Source: Piezodorus guildinii (lineage: Eukaryota; Arthropoda; Insecta; Hemiptera; Pentatomidae). Taken from it: 64,000 bases of DNA. Below, in pieces: positions 33,700 to 44,678 of the stretch. How positions within the stretch are numbered: the first letter of the stretch is position 1; each line of letters starts with the position of its first letter. The notes beneath the pieces were generated by a model. It was not told the DNA's origin and did no database searches. It was given only the letters and a program-made list of their open reading frames with translations. A program made the position numbers and the translations under genes. The stretch covers positions 52,254,725 to 52,318,724 of the forward strand of contig CM041293.1 of the NCBI GenBank assembly GCA_023052935.1. Reading direction: 5' to 3'.

Positions 33700-34867
33700 A
33701 TCAATCTTTATTCGCATAGAACACATGTGCACAGAGACAGTTCTACGGGGTGCGTGAAAATTTCTTATTAATTTCTTATTAAAACAATTTGTTTCTTTTC
33801 GAAATAAATTTTAGAATCTTTATTTTAATACCTCCAAATATTATTTTTACGTTGTTTAAAACTATGTTCTAATATGATTTTGAGCGAAATTAAATATGTA
33901 TTTAGAAACTTTTGAAAATAATTGCTTTTCTGAATCGCGATTTTAAAGGTCTTCAGTATTCTCTAGGTGAAATCGGAAAGTTTTTTGATAAAACTACACG
34001 ACTATAATAAAAATTTGTCAAAAAATCAATTTATTAAAAAATGCCATTTAGTACTTTGGAAACCAACGTCTCCATTGTAAACTTATAAAATTAGAATATT
34101 GTGTGATACGCTTCAATTTTAGAATAGTAAAAACTTTTTAAAAGTAATAAAATGAAACGAGGCGTGTTTTAATAATTTTAACGGACTCCGCTCTCCCCTC
34201 ATCTGAATTTCTAATGTGTTGTCAATCTTAACTTGAACTATTGAATTCGAACATGTTAATAAGAATATGAAGATAGCTATAACGCTTGAAATAAAATTTA
34301 ACTTTAAAGAATATTTCTTTCACCTCTATCTCGCCTTTGAAGGCTATACGGGGTTTCTCGGGCCCCGAGGGAGAGGGCTGGGCATAAATGGCGACATAAA
34401 AGTCCCCTTAGAACCGAGATGCGAACTCGTAATTTTTAGATTTCAAGTTTTGACCATCCTTGGTAGCTAGGCAACGCGCATAATTTGAAGATTGACCTGC
34501 TAACATTTTTTAATGTTTAAAAGCATTGTTTTTTGCTTTGATCAAAGAGAGGCTGGTTTTAATGGAGGAGCCCGTGGCCAAAAACTGACCGCTCGCAAAA
34601 AACTGAGACCTTCCACTTAGATGTCTACCAATATATCAAAAAAAAATCTTAAGACATCTACTATATATTAAAATAATAGATGTTGACGAAATAAAATTAA
34701 AATCTAATCTTAAATGAAATATTCTGTTAATTTCGGAAATAGCGTTTTTTTTTTAATAGAATTTTCGTGAGGAGGGGGTCAGTAGGCCGAAAATCGTTAG
34801 GAGAAGGGGAGGGAGGAAGTTGAAGTAAAAACTACGCTTTGAATCCTAATACCTTTTAACAGTTTTC
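33700..34867. other. Unassigned stretch with one MITE D scrap
   Basis: Mostly AT-rich. A relatively GC-rich patch at 34350-34420 (GGGCCCCGAGGGAGAGGGCT) has no recognised identity. A short MITE D end lies at 34018-34080. Confidence 0.4.
34018..34080 (-). mobile_element. MITE family D terminal fragment
   Basis: AAAATCAATTTATTAAAAAATG ... TTTAGTACTTTGGAAACCAACGTCTCCAT is the reverse complement of the left end of MITE D at 18470. Confidence 0.65.
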
Positions 34868-35390
34868 ATTACTTTCACTTACCTACATATGAAATATATA
34901 GTAAGGGAAATTATTGCGATCGTGATCATTTTTAAATTCCAGGTTTCACTGAAAATACACATTTTAAAGTGTCTTGGGTCCAAATGAGTCCCTCAAAAAC
35001 GGTGTGCGTGAGTAGTCTAGCTTGAAAACGATAAGTTCTATAGAATTAATTTTTCATGTTTGAGGAGCGTATATGCCGGAAATGTTCAAGCAACTTTTAT
35101 TTCAAATTCGGCCAACCAGAAGAGCCACTTTATACCATGAATTTTACACATTTTTCTCTGTTTCTAAACTCGATATATGTGTGTAAAATTTAATAGGACA
35201 CTTAATATCATGTAGGTTGCATTCTGATGTAAATAGTCTGGCAAGGCTTAAATGCCATATCTTTGAATTTTAGTCATCTAAAGTACCTTTAATTTTTTAG
35301 ATTTAAAAAATTAACCATGACATCACTCATAATTAGAGAAGATCCACTAGCATTTTGCACCTTTTTACGATTTTGATTTAACTGCTATTT
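34868..35390 (+). repeat. Repeat family A, 5' half
   Basis: TACTTTCACTTACCTACATA, then GTAAGGGAAATTATTGCGAT and the GTGTGCGTGAGTAGTCTAGC region, to about GTACCTTTAATTTTTTAG. It is then replaced by a family B copy in the opposite orientation. Confidence 0.8.
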
Positions 35391-35394
35391 TTTT

Positions 35395-35640
35395 ATTAAT
35401 AAATTCTTGCTCTTTCCAACGGTATATTATACGCCTATGTTACTACTTATATTTCAGGAATAATGTTTTGACGTCTTGGTTAGAGAAAATGTATTTTTTC
35501 CGAATCCTTCAAGAAAGAATTCCCTTAATGACGGTGAAAACCGTATAAAAATCCGTCGTGTGGTTTTTTAGAAGGATTTAGTATAACCAAAATCGGGTTA
35601 TTATTTTATACATAGAGAGATTATACCTTAAATGTTATCG
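35395..35640 (-). repeat. Repeat family B, fragment
   Basis: Reverse-oriented match to B: CCAACGGTATATTATACGCC, ATTTCAGGAATAATGTTTTG, and ACCAAAATCGGGTTATTATT. Confidence 0.75.
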
Positions 35641-35705
35641 ACATCAATATGTGTTTATTTCCAATTGATTTCAGTTATGTAAATTATTATTGCTACTTAT
35701 ATTGC

Positions 35706-35708
<3 letters not shown>

Positions 35709-35788
<80 letters not shown>
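35709..35788. repeat. Compound (CT)n(AT)n microsatellite
   Basis: About 16 CT units followed directly by about 23 AT units. Confidence 0.95.
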
Positions 35789-35793
<5 letters not shown>

Positions 35794-36517
35794 AGGTACC
35801 GATCTGTGGAGTGGATATGTTTATCTCTAAACGAGCCGTTCAACAGTTGTTTATCTTACTATAGTCGTGAAAGCTACACAGACCAGCAAAACGAATAATC
35901 CTTTTTTGGCATATTTATTTTCAGTGTGCCAACACTTAAGAAGGGTTTAGGAGCGATTTGTTTGTGTTTTCTTCGCCAGAAAACGCTCAAGTATCCCTCC
36001 TACCAAATATGTTCATTTCATTATATATTATAATATCAACAATGTACCCTTTTAATTTGCTTATGCTTTATTTATTATTTTTTTTTTTTTTTTGTCCTGG
36101 TGTCACCTATTAATTTATAATGCCAGGAGTACCGATCCAAAGAAGATATAGAGAAGGGGAACATTTAACGTGCCTGCTAATATCCATCAAGCCAACCAGG
36201 GATATTTTATTAGATTAATTACGGATATTGATTCTAACAAGTAATTGCACTATATTTTATTACTGTTAATTTTATTCTTAGGGGGCCATAATTTCCTCAT
36301 TATCTTCCCTACTTGTGATGCGCACACAATTTACATATGTATATATATTACTGTTATATTTACATATATATGTATATATATCCACTTCCCAGTAGGTTTG
36401 GCCACCGGGGAAGTTAGACCATCATCTCCGTAAGGAGAGGCCTGTAGTGATAACATATTGTAAATATCTTAAGCAACTAAGGAACATTAATTATATAGTT
36501 TTGTTTTGTTTTTGTTT

Positions 36518-36590
36518 TTTACTTTCACTTACTATATATAGTAAGGAAAGTATTGCGATCGTGAAAATTTTCGAATTCCAGTTTTTTTCA
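36518..36590 (+). repeat. Repeat family A, 5'-terminal fragment
   Basis: TTTTTTACTTTCACTTACTA then GTAAGGAAAGTATTGCGATC and GTGAAAATTTTCGAATTCCA: the first 70 bp of A, well conserved, then abruptly lost. Confidence 0.85.
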
Positions 36591-36629
36591 TTTAACAAAT
36601 ATATGCATTATTATTATTTTTCACATATC

Positions 36630-36631
<2 letters not shown>

Positions 36632-36685
<54 letters not shown>

Positions 36686-36865
36686 CTTTTCCAATTATAT
36701 GAGAACTTTTTATTAGATTATATTAGAAATTATATTTGATTATGTTAGAAATTATTTTAGAACGAAAAGTTAATATTATAATTTTTTAAATGTTATCCTT
36801 GCAATAAAGGCTTTATTTATTCATTCATATGTATATTAATATATATATAATATATTATATATATA

Positions 36866-36897
<32 letters not shown>

Positions 36898-36898
36898 T
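36632..36898. repeat. AT-rich microsatellite region
   Basis: (AT)n at 36632-36670 followed by a T run, and imperfect (TA)n at 36838-36898, separated by simple AT-rich DNA. Confidence 0.9.
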
Positions 36899-37014
36899 TG
36901 TAAATTTTGAATTTACTGATTCTTAGTTGAAGTGGGATGAAACACGTTGTCAATAAATAAGAAACTGTACCCACTACAACCCCTGAAGTGTATTGAGCTC
37001 AGTACATACGAGTA

Positions 37015-37200
37015 TAATGGTTCAGATTGTTTCTATGCCAAAGGCGGTGCAATGAGGTGATTAGGCTGAAATCACACTCAGCCTCCAGATTTTTCCCAAT
37101 TTTCGTCTACCCACTTTATAGAGGTCGGTTATGCCCTAGGAGGTCCCCATAGTACAAGGTCGCCCCGTGGCTGAAATAACGAATCAGCACAATTTCATTG
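37015..37200 (-). mobile_element. SINE S2 body, 5'-truncated
   Basis: Read on the minus strand, TTTCAGCCACGGGGCGACCT, ACCTCCTAGGGCATAACC, CCTCTATAAA and CCTAATCACCTCATTGCAC match the body of the SINE at 1249-1540 in order, without the tRNA-like head. Confidence 0.6.
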
Positions 37201-37468
37201 TTTATCTTGACCTTCACATTCACTATCTTCCATCTGAATGAACATAATCACAAATCTTGAAAGTCACTTCATTTTCTAATTAATATTATTTTTTTTAGAC
37301 TATTTTATTTTTTTATGCGCTTCTAATAAGCGTATTATTGGCGCGTTCAAAATATAATAATTGAAGTAAGAAGTATTGTTTTCCCTTTTATCCTCAATTG
37401 CTACAAGTATGCACTCAATTAGCTAAAGTTGTGCTTTTTGTTGGATGTTATTATGTTGGTATGTATTA

Positions 37469-38367
37469 TTGGGTTGATGCAAAATTAATGCAGGTTTCCT
37501 CTATTGCAATATCTTAATTCCAATTGTGTAAACAAAGCTAATCCTAACATTGATCATTATTATACCAAAACAAACCTTATCTAATACCCTCTCTTTCACC
37601 ATGAATTTGTTTAGTAAAATCGTTTTGTTCAGTGTGTTCAAAGGTCTTGAATCGAAAATGTCAAAGTGCGATTTTCGTCAAATTTATTTTTACGAATTTA
37701 AATTAGGGCGCAGCGCTGCGCAAACGGCTCGTAATATTAATGAAGTGTGGGGTCAGGGGGCTATTAATGAGTGCACGGTGCAGCGTTGGTTCCAGAAGTT
37801 TCGCAGAGGAGATTTCGACCTCGAAGACAAGGAAGGTCGGGGCCGTCATCTTGCTCTGGACAACGACCAGCTGAGGTCATAAGTGGAAGAAGACCCAACC
37901 AAAACCACACGAGAAATGGCGGCGGAACTCGGAACTCAAAAATTGCAACGTCTTTGCCCAGCATTGATGAATCGGAAGGGGCCGATCCTGCTCCACGATA
38001 ACGCCAGACCACACGTTGCACAACCAACGCTTCGACGACTGCACGAGTTGGGCTACGAAGTTCTCCAACATCCGCCTTATTCACCTGACCTCTCTCCTAC
38101 AGACTTCCACTTTTTCAGGCATCTGGACAACTTTTTGAGGGAGAAAAATTTTCAAAACCAGGACGACATTGAAAATTCTTTTCGTGATTTCATTGAGTCC
38201 AGGGATTCGGATTTTTTTTCTGGTGGAATAAGAAAGCTTGTTGAACGTTGGCAAAAGTGCATTGATTCAGATGGAAATTATTTTGATTAAATATATATGG
38301 TTAAAGTAAAGATATGGCGTATTTACAATACCTACTAAAAACCTGCATTAATTTTGCATCAACCCAA
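37469..38367 (+). mobile_element. mariner element with perfect 29-bp TIRs, internally deleted
   Basis: Ends TTGGGTTGATGCAAAATTAA TGCAGGTTT, the exact complement at 38339-38367. TA target duplication at 37467-37468 and 38368-38369. Length 899 bp against about 1.3 kb for a full mariner. Identical TIRs indicate a young or recently mobilised copy. Confidence 0.96.
37658..38290 (+). pseudogene. mariner transposase, internally deleted, one stop
   Basis: MSKCDFRQIYFYEFKLGRSA begins the HTH region (SAAQTARNIN, CTVQRWFQKFRRGDFDLED). A TAA at 37880 interrupts the frame. The next in-frame part TREMAAELG joins directly to QKLQRLCPALMNRKGPILLH, so roughly 170-odd residues including the first catalytic Asp (TCDE) are missing. 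DNARPHVAQPTLRRL (second Asp) and PPYSPDLSPTDFHFF (third Asp) are intact, and it ends WQKCIDSDGNYFD. The reading frame is maintained across the deletion. It cannot be catalytic but could bind the TIR if the stop were read through. Confidence 0.93.
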
Positions 38368-38428
38368 TATGTTTATGTTGGTGCTTCTGGGTGTCATAAA
38401 AGGTAGAACTTCTTTAAATCTCCCTTAA

Positions 38429-38986
38429 CCCTTTTGGTGCCGGACGAAAAACGAGTGCCTATGCAAATATAACCAGCCAAATTTGTCAAATAGGCGAGGA
38501 TTTGGAAAAACGGTTATAAAAACCAAACTACAAGTGGTATTTACATTCTTAAAAATGCCTCGTATTCGGTACGAAGTGGAGAATAGAGCAATGATAATAA
38601 TTCCCCGATATCAATTGAAAATAATATGAATAACACACTTATAAATAATTTAAAAATTGAGTTCTGTCTATCATAAACAGTTCGACTTTGGACCTAGAAG
38701 AATGTCTGGTGTAGAGTGTCCATCTTATCGCTCCAGCGTAAACAGAGTCTCAGCACACTCCGATATAGAATGTGTAAGGTGTCCGCCCAAACCGGATTAC
38801 AAATTCTTTGTTAACGAAATTTGATCATTTACAATCAAATTAGATCATTTATAAATTTATTTAGAGATAAAGTTTTCTCGCAATGCGAATCATAAGGCGC
38901 TATCACACGCACGACGACATATCGTCGTTGGCACTTCTGGCAAGTGTAGCAAACGACGATATATCGTCGACCAGAACTAAAAGTGT
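38429..38986. mobile_element. piggyBac-like MITE, 558 bp, TTAA flanks
   Basis: Flanked by TTAA (38425-38428 and 38987-38990). Ends CCCTTTTGGTGCCGGACGA and, inverted, CACTTTTAGTTCTGGTCGACGA are similar over about 17 bp and fit piggyBac termini (TTAACCCTTT). The right subterminal region carries repeats CGACGACATATCGTCG and CGACGATATATCGTCG. A Cys-containing frame at about 38700-38825 (ECVRCPPKPDY) may be a relic of a C-terminal Cys-rich domain; that is uncertain. Confidence 0.75.
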
Positions 38987-39114
38987 TTAAGATAGAGTTA
39001 TACAATAAATGATCAAGTTGGTGTAATTTTTGCCTTATAGTTTTAATATCCTCATCACGTTGCATTGCATTTGAATAAATAAATAATATAAAGTATTTAT
39101 ATATAATGAGAAAG

Positions 39115-39270
39115 AAGATGGTGGGAGCGAGAAGAGATTTATTGTAAGGGCTAGAAACCCCACCTGGACAACCCTCCCCACGACAGCTGCGCTCCCCGCC
39201 GGTTCCCAGCCGAGGGTACAGGTCACTCCAGTACCTGGACCTTCCAGGCAACAACCTTTCATTCCAGGCA
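39115..39270. other. GC-rich island of unknown origin
   Basis: About 155 bp with far higher GC than its surroundings (CCACGACAGCTGCGCTCCCC, GCCGGTTCCCAGCCGAGGGT). The inverted pair CCTGGAC...GTACCTGGACC/TTCCAGGCAA repeats lie at its right end. No frame with recognised homology. Confidence 0.4.
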
Positions 39271-39597
39271 ATTATACCTTACCAATCATATATTTTGTTT
39301 GTTTTTTTATTTTCATACACCGAATATCTTCCTCTCATATATTTTTCTTATAAAACAAAATACATTAAATATATTAAAATAAATAATTTTATCTATCTAA
39401 TGTTTTATGGATAGATGTGCTACTTTTACTTGTAAATTTCATGTTATTCTTAAAGGACAAAGTCCTAGAATAAAATTTCTTTTCTATTTTATTCTATTAT
39501 AAACATAAACTGAGGGAATGTATTGCAACCGTTTTTAAAATTCATTGTAAACCTATGAAAGTTAATAATATTCCACTTGAATTTGTATTACTATACA

Positions 39598-39905
39598 ATA
39601 TTTAGGAAACCCGAATGCCAATTCTATCAAATATTGCATACACATTTTGATTCAATGATTACCGTTAAAGGCCAAGCCTCTAAAATCAGACTTGACAAAA
39701 GGCTTTCGGACCCCTCCCAGTCGGTTCAGCACACGATGCTATCAATTCAATCATGCAGACAGGATAGAAGCTCTGCAATTCCGCATTGTGTAACCTTCTA
39801 AATTCTCTAGTTGTCTCATCACTCTATGGACCAAATATTTTACGCATAATATTCTCGAAAACCGAAAATGAGTTTTTCACCCTTCAAAGTAGGCGACCAC
39901 TTTTC
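39598..39905 (-). mobile_element. LINE family R 3'-end fragment, diverged
   Basis: GGAAACCCGAATGCCAATTC, ACACATTTTGATTCAATGAT, CTCTAAAATCAGACTTGAC and TTCTAAATTCTCTAGTTGTC follow the reverse-complement family R 3' region, without the (ATT)n tail. Confidence 0.7.
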
Positions 39906-40749
39906 CACATCCATTTTGAATCGTAGTAGCCCAGTAAAATAAGCATATTTGTGGATATTAATTCGGACAAAGCTATAAATCGTTTTAATACCTCTTAATG
40001 GTCCTAAATAAAAGTAATCTGAGTTTGCACCTTCGCAGGTGATGAGCTTAACTTTTTGGAGTCGAATTGTTGGCACTTTTTTAGTTTTTCACCTATAACT
40101 AGAAAACGATGCTTCCTACAGAAAATATATTTCATTCCCAAGTGAAAAAAACGTTAAAGTTCCTTTCCAAAAGTCACCTTAGTCATTGAATTGCCGCAGT
40201 CGTTCGTTAGAAATAGGCAATTTTTTCCATTTTGTTCACCAAGAGACAGCTATAACATTGAAACAACTATCCAAATCGAAAAAGTCATTGAATAAAAGTT
40301 GGAGTGAATCAAATTACAAGTCTAAAAGCCTCTCTAAATTTCAAATTTGGTTGGTACGATCCTTAAAATTTTTTTTTTTTTTTCCGATTTTCCTGTACAC
40401 GGGTCCTGGGGCTTGTGAGAAATATTTGCTTGATAAGTCTGATTTAAAACATTATAACCACATTATAGCTACCAAATGATAGCTTGTTTCTATACGGGTT
40501 AGTTATACCACTTTTAATAGCAAGTCTAAGAATTTAATTGAATATTCAAGTTACACCTGAAAATACTTCTTTGATACGTTTCAAACATCATAATCTCTTT
40601 TATTCTTTATTTTGATTTATAATATTATTTATCCTATGGACGATATAGTTTAAAAAAATAGGAGAACGTGTAGATTAACAAGCTGAATCTTTATCCGAAT
40701 TGATTCCCACAAATCTTAAATTACAGCCTTATTTTACTTGGCTATAGGG

Positions 40750-41810
40750 AGAATAATATCTTTATATATTCTATCCCTCAAGTTTCATGGTAGAAGTCGC
40801 AAGCTAAGTAGTTATATACTTCCATACAGTAGCCAAGATTTTAGAAAAATATTACTAACCAGAAAAAGGTTAGTCCCGGTTAAAGGTGAGAAATGCGTGT
40901 TATTATTCAGTTACTAAGTTACTTAGTTCGCGGCTTCTATCTAAAAACTTAAAGGTTAGAATTTATAAAACTATTATTCTTCCGACGGTTCTTTACGGAT
41001 GTGAAACGTGGCCGCTTACTTTGAAGGATGAACAACGGCTTAAGGTTTTCGAAAATAAGGTACTACGTAAAATATTTGGTCCGAAGAGAGATGAGGCCAC
41101 TGGGGAGTTTAGAAGGTTGCACAACGCGGAATTGCGGGACTTGTATCCTGTGAATATAATTGATTTGATAGCATCTCGGAGACTCAAATGGGCGAGTAAA
41201 GTTGTTGGGCTCGATGAAGAGCGGATTCCGAGAAAGTTGGTTTTCGCTGAACCGACTGGTAGGCGTCCGAAAGCCAGGCCGAAGCGTCGATGGGAGGATT
41301 GCGTTAAGGCTGATTTTGGGGGCTTGAACGGTGAACATTGGACGAGTCTGTGTAGGCGGAATTTGGTGGTATTGGCATCGAACCTTCGGGTTTGCTAAGC
41401 CTATTATTATTATTACTAACCAAATCGTACGTAAATTGCTAAAATAAAGGAAAAGTTGTTATAAACTAATACTGTTAATAACTATTTCTACTTTTAGATC
41501 ATTTTACAAAAAAGAAAGTAGTTCTTAAACTAAACGGGTCTTACATGGAAACTAACTTAACTTTGATACATTAAAATGTATTTAGAAAAAGTCGCCGATG
41601 AACAAGTATAAGAATTAATAGACGTTATATAAAAAACATAATATTTTCTTGCTAAGTGCACTTTTCGTTACGGTGAACTCATAGTTCCAAAGTAATAAAC
41701 TTTTAATTGGTCAGACTGAAGTTTTTTAAACATAACTGACACTAAATTTAAATTGCACCTCGCAAGGACGAGTCGCCAGTCATAAAATAAAATAAAAGTT
41801 CATATTTTTT
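40750..41810 (+). repeat. Repeat family B, split by a LINE R insertion
   Basis: Left part about 40810-40860 (ACTTCCATACAGTAGCCAAG ATTTTAGAAAAATATTACT) and right part 41422-41810 (AAATCGTACGTAAATTGCTA ... CTTTTAATTGGTCAGACTGA ... TTGCACCTCGCAAGGACGAG) are contiguous in B1 at about 31740-32210. Confidence 0.82.
40861..41411 (+). mobile_element. LINE family R, 5'-truncated, best-preserved C terminus
   Basis: 10-bp target duplication ATTACTAACC (40851-40860 and 41412-41421) inside repeat B. Open from 40886 to 41398: NACYYSVTKLLSSRLLSKNL, PTVLYGCETWPLTLKDEQRL, KVFENKVLRKIFGPKRDEAT, RRLKWASKVVGLDEERIPRK, GRRPKARPKRRWEDCVKADF, ending NLRVC before TAAGCC(TAT)n. This is the thumb and C-terminal tail of the LINE protein, an uninterrupted frame, so this copy is young. 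It lacks the RT catalytic domain. Confidence 0.93.
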
Positions 41811-42702
41811 CAAAAATAACATAAAAGAATCCTGAAGACCTATGCAGTTGTTTGTCTATAAGAAAATTATTGTTACCTAACCCCTAACTCTACATAGAGC
41901 GGTTGTAAGTTAATAGAGATAGGTTTGAATAAATATTTCAATTTTGAAAAAATGACCTAAAAATCAAAACTATGAGTTTTCAATATAAAACAAACATAAA
42001 AAATATGGACAATTGTATTTAATTATGCCTGTTCGGAACTGAAGTGCTATCTGTTCCCAATGTTGCATTATAAATTGTAGTAGTAGTTTTAATTTTATAA
42101 ACCCTTTTTTTTATACAAATGTAGGATATCAAATTTATAAACGGTTATTAAAAAAAAAAAAGAAAGCAGTAAAATCATTAATTAAAAGTTTGTTATGATA
42201 AGTTTTATAATCGTTCAGGATACATTATTGTTTAATAATTGCAATAAATAAAATAGAAGAACATTAAAATGAGCTATTTATTAAGCTATTACGAACTTGA
42301 TAAAGCAGCTTTTTATTATTTAATTGCATTGTAGTTAGAGAGCGAAAGAAGTGTAGGTGCCATAATTATTCATATTTATAACGTTTATTATATATTTCGT
42401 AATAACATTTATAGTAAATGGAAAAACGTAATTGGATTTTTAATCTTTTAACCAGGATGCAGGCAAATAAACGACTGCCTCAAAACTGTGTGACATTTGT
42501 GGCCGATAAAAAAAACCGGTTATGTCCTTTAAAATCTTTAAAGGCCATCGCATTCGTGTACATTGAGCACATAAAGCTCTAGCTGCGCTATTTCACTACA
42601 TAATGACTAATATCAAATTTAATATATAATTTTTGTTTAATAAATTATATCATATACACTTTCCTTGTTTAATAGTGCTTATCAAATAAATATATAACAT
42701 AT
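41811..42702. other. Unassigned AT-rich stretch
   Basis: No recognised repeats or genes. Confidence 0.4.
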
Positions 42703-42985
42703 GGGATCAAGTAGCTGAGTGACTAGCGTAACAGCCTCCCATGCTAAAGGTCACGGGTTCAAACCCGCAGGTGGTCCTAGGATTTTTTAATGGGAGTAAA
42801 AAATCCTTAGTTACGCCGTCCTTCGGAGGGTACGTTAAAAGGTGGTCCCGAGCCTGTGCGATGTCAGGTACTCGTTAAAGATCCCTATCCTAATAAAACC
42901 TGGATAGGCAAAATTTAGGACTCCCACTGTAGCATCGTCCGATTAGCCATAGTAGCATAAAGTGACGTTATATATAAATGAATGA
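42703..42985 (+). mobile_element. SINE S1, full-length copy
   Basis: GGGATCAAGTAGCTGAGTGA (A-box region), GGTTCAAACCCGCAGG (B box), the full body with CCTTCGGAGGGTACGTTAAA, and tail near ATATATAAATGAATG. Confidence 0.92.
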
Positions 42986-43217
42986 ATCGCCTTTTCCCTT
43001 GGTAATCGCATTACACGTAAACGGATTGACCAATTTCTTTTTTCCCTTTTTTGTTACGTTTATATCAGTCAGGAGAAGGATATTATGAATGAAAAAAGAG
43101 AAAAGTTGGTAGATTTAACAAAAAAAAAAATTTTCAAGGTAATAATAATCGCTCTATCTATATCTATACAAAGCTGGTGCACGCAACACACGACTTTCTC
43201 TTACCTCCTATGTTAGA

Positions 43218-43534
43218 GTTATATTGAGGATGTATTGTCGACTGTAGAAACTATTATAGGTAGAATAATCAGGAGTTAGTCTTTTTCTAAATATTTTTAA
43301 TTTTGCCGTCGTTTCTGCTCAAGCTTGTGAGCCATCATCAGGGCATTACTGAGCAATGTCCAAGCATAAACTGAGGAATAAAGTCAGTTTATGCTAGGAC
43401 ATGGCTCAGTAATACCCTGTAATGTAATGCTCACATGTAATGTAATGTCAGTAATGCTCACAAGCTTGAGCAGAAACGACGGCAAAATTAAAAATATTTA
43501 GAAAAAGACTGACTCCTGATTATTCCACCTATAA
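43218..43534. mobile_element. Foldback element 2, 9-bp TSD
   Basis: TATGTTAGA flanks both sides (43209-43217 and 43535-43543). Removing the insert restores the A-family sequence. Arms 43252-43374 and 43384-43534 are largely complementary: AATAATCAGGAG...AGACTTTTTCTAAATATTTT TAATTTTGCCGTCGTTTCTG CTCAAGCTTGTGAGC, then CAGGGCATTACTGAGC... and CAAGCATAAACTGA. The left end carries about 35 bp not mirrored on the right. No coding capacity. TSD size fits MULE-like elements. Confidence 0.82.
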
Positions 43535-43642
43535 TATGTTAGAATTAATTTAAGAATTTTTAAATTCATTTAGAGACGAAAATAAATTGTTAAAGTATTA
43601 ACTGCATTGAATTTCAATAGAAACATGTGTTTTATTTAATAA

Positions 43643-44678
43643 TCTATACTAATATTATAAAGCTGAAGAGTTTGTTTGTTTGAACGCGCTAATCTCAAAA
43701 ACTACTGGTTCGAATTGAAAAATTCTTTTGGTGTTGGACAGTCCATTTATCGAGGAAGGCTATAGGCTATATAACATCACGCTGCAGCCAATAGGAGTGA
43801 AGAATCAGTTGAAAATGTGGAAAAAACGGAGGAAATTGACCTCGCATCCCAATGATTCCAAATGATTTACCTTTAAAATTTAAAATAATATAATTTCCCG
43901 TTGAATTATATTTTGTCGTAACAATTAATAAATCACAGGGGATAGGAATCGATTTACGTCAAGAATGCTTTTCACACTGCCAACTACAGTGAGTGTTAAA
44001 AGTATTCGGAATTCCTATTTCTTTTCATTTAATAAGTATATTTCACAACTATTTTTTTATATAATCCTTTTTAATTCATAAAGCTTTAAAAATCTAGAAC
44101 CAGATAACCGAAATGTTTATTTTTTTTTTAAGATTAAACAATTAATTTTGTAAAAATTACCAGATCATTCAGTGTCAAAAGTATTCGGAAATCGTTTTGT
44201 TATTTAAATCGGAAATCCTATTGTTTAATGGTTTCAAATGTTCAAATTCTCACTAAATTCCAAATCAGAAACCACTTTATTCCGAATACTTTTGAAACTC
44301 CTATTTTTATATTTTTCGTAAATTAACGTTGAAACCGTTAAATATAAAATGACTATTGTCGTGATTTTGGGGTTCGTCTAATGTATACCTTCCTCTTAAC
44401 ATTATAAAGTGAGTAATAACTCTTTAAAAACAGAAATAATAACTCAAAAGCAAGTAAACTACACAATGATAGTGAATTCCGAACACTTTCAAAACTCACT
44501 GTATATGTTGCATTGTCAAGATCGGGTTGCGGAGAAAATCAGTACGTCCTTCTACCACAAGAGAATAAAACTAAAAATATCATTTACGAAGAAGTTCTTT
44601 AAAATATATTCTTTTAAAAACTGCTACCCGATCATCATAACAGAAATTTGCGCGGACGAAGTCGCTGGCAACAGCTAG
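43643..44678 (+). mobile_element. Helitron, non-autonomous copy 1
   Basis: Starts TCTATACTAATATTATAAAG and ends GAAGTCGCTGGCAACAGCTAG, preceded by A (43642) and followed by T (44679): the Helitron rule A|TC...CTAG|T with no target duplication. The flanks join to an uninterrupted A-family site. The subterminal hairpin region GCGGACGAAGTCGC is near the 3' end. There is no Rep/helicase gene. Confidence 0.92.

Noticed and set aside
37764..38084. Minus-strand 106-codon frame over the mariner
   Set aside because: Shadow of the transposase; no homology in that frame.
38835..39254. 139-codon minus-strand frame
   Set aside because: Spans the piggyBac-like MITE end and the GC block; no homology or conserved motif.
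40993..41338. Minus-strand open frames of 64 and 91 codons
   Set aside because: Antisense shadows of the LINE R C terminus at 40886-41398.
40886..41398. Possible 170-codon host gene
   Set aside because: Bounded by a 10-bp TSD, shares sequence with five other copies and matches a LINE C terminus, so it is part of a transposon.
42703..42775. A true tRNA gene
   Set aside because: A and B boxes belong to SINE S1 copies; the sequence does not close a cloverleaf and is followed by the SINE body.
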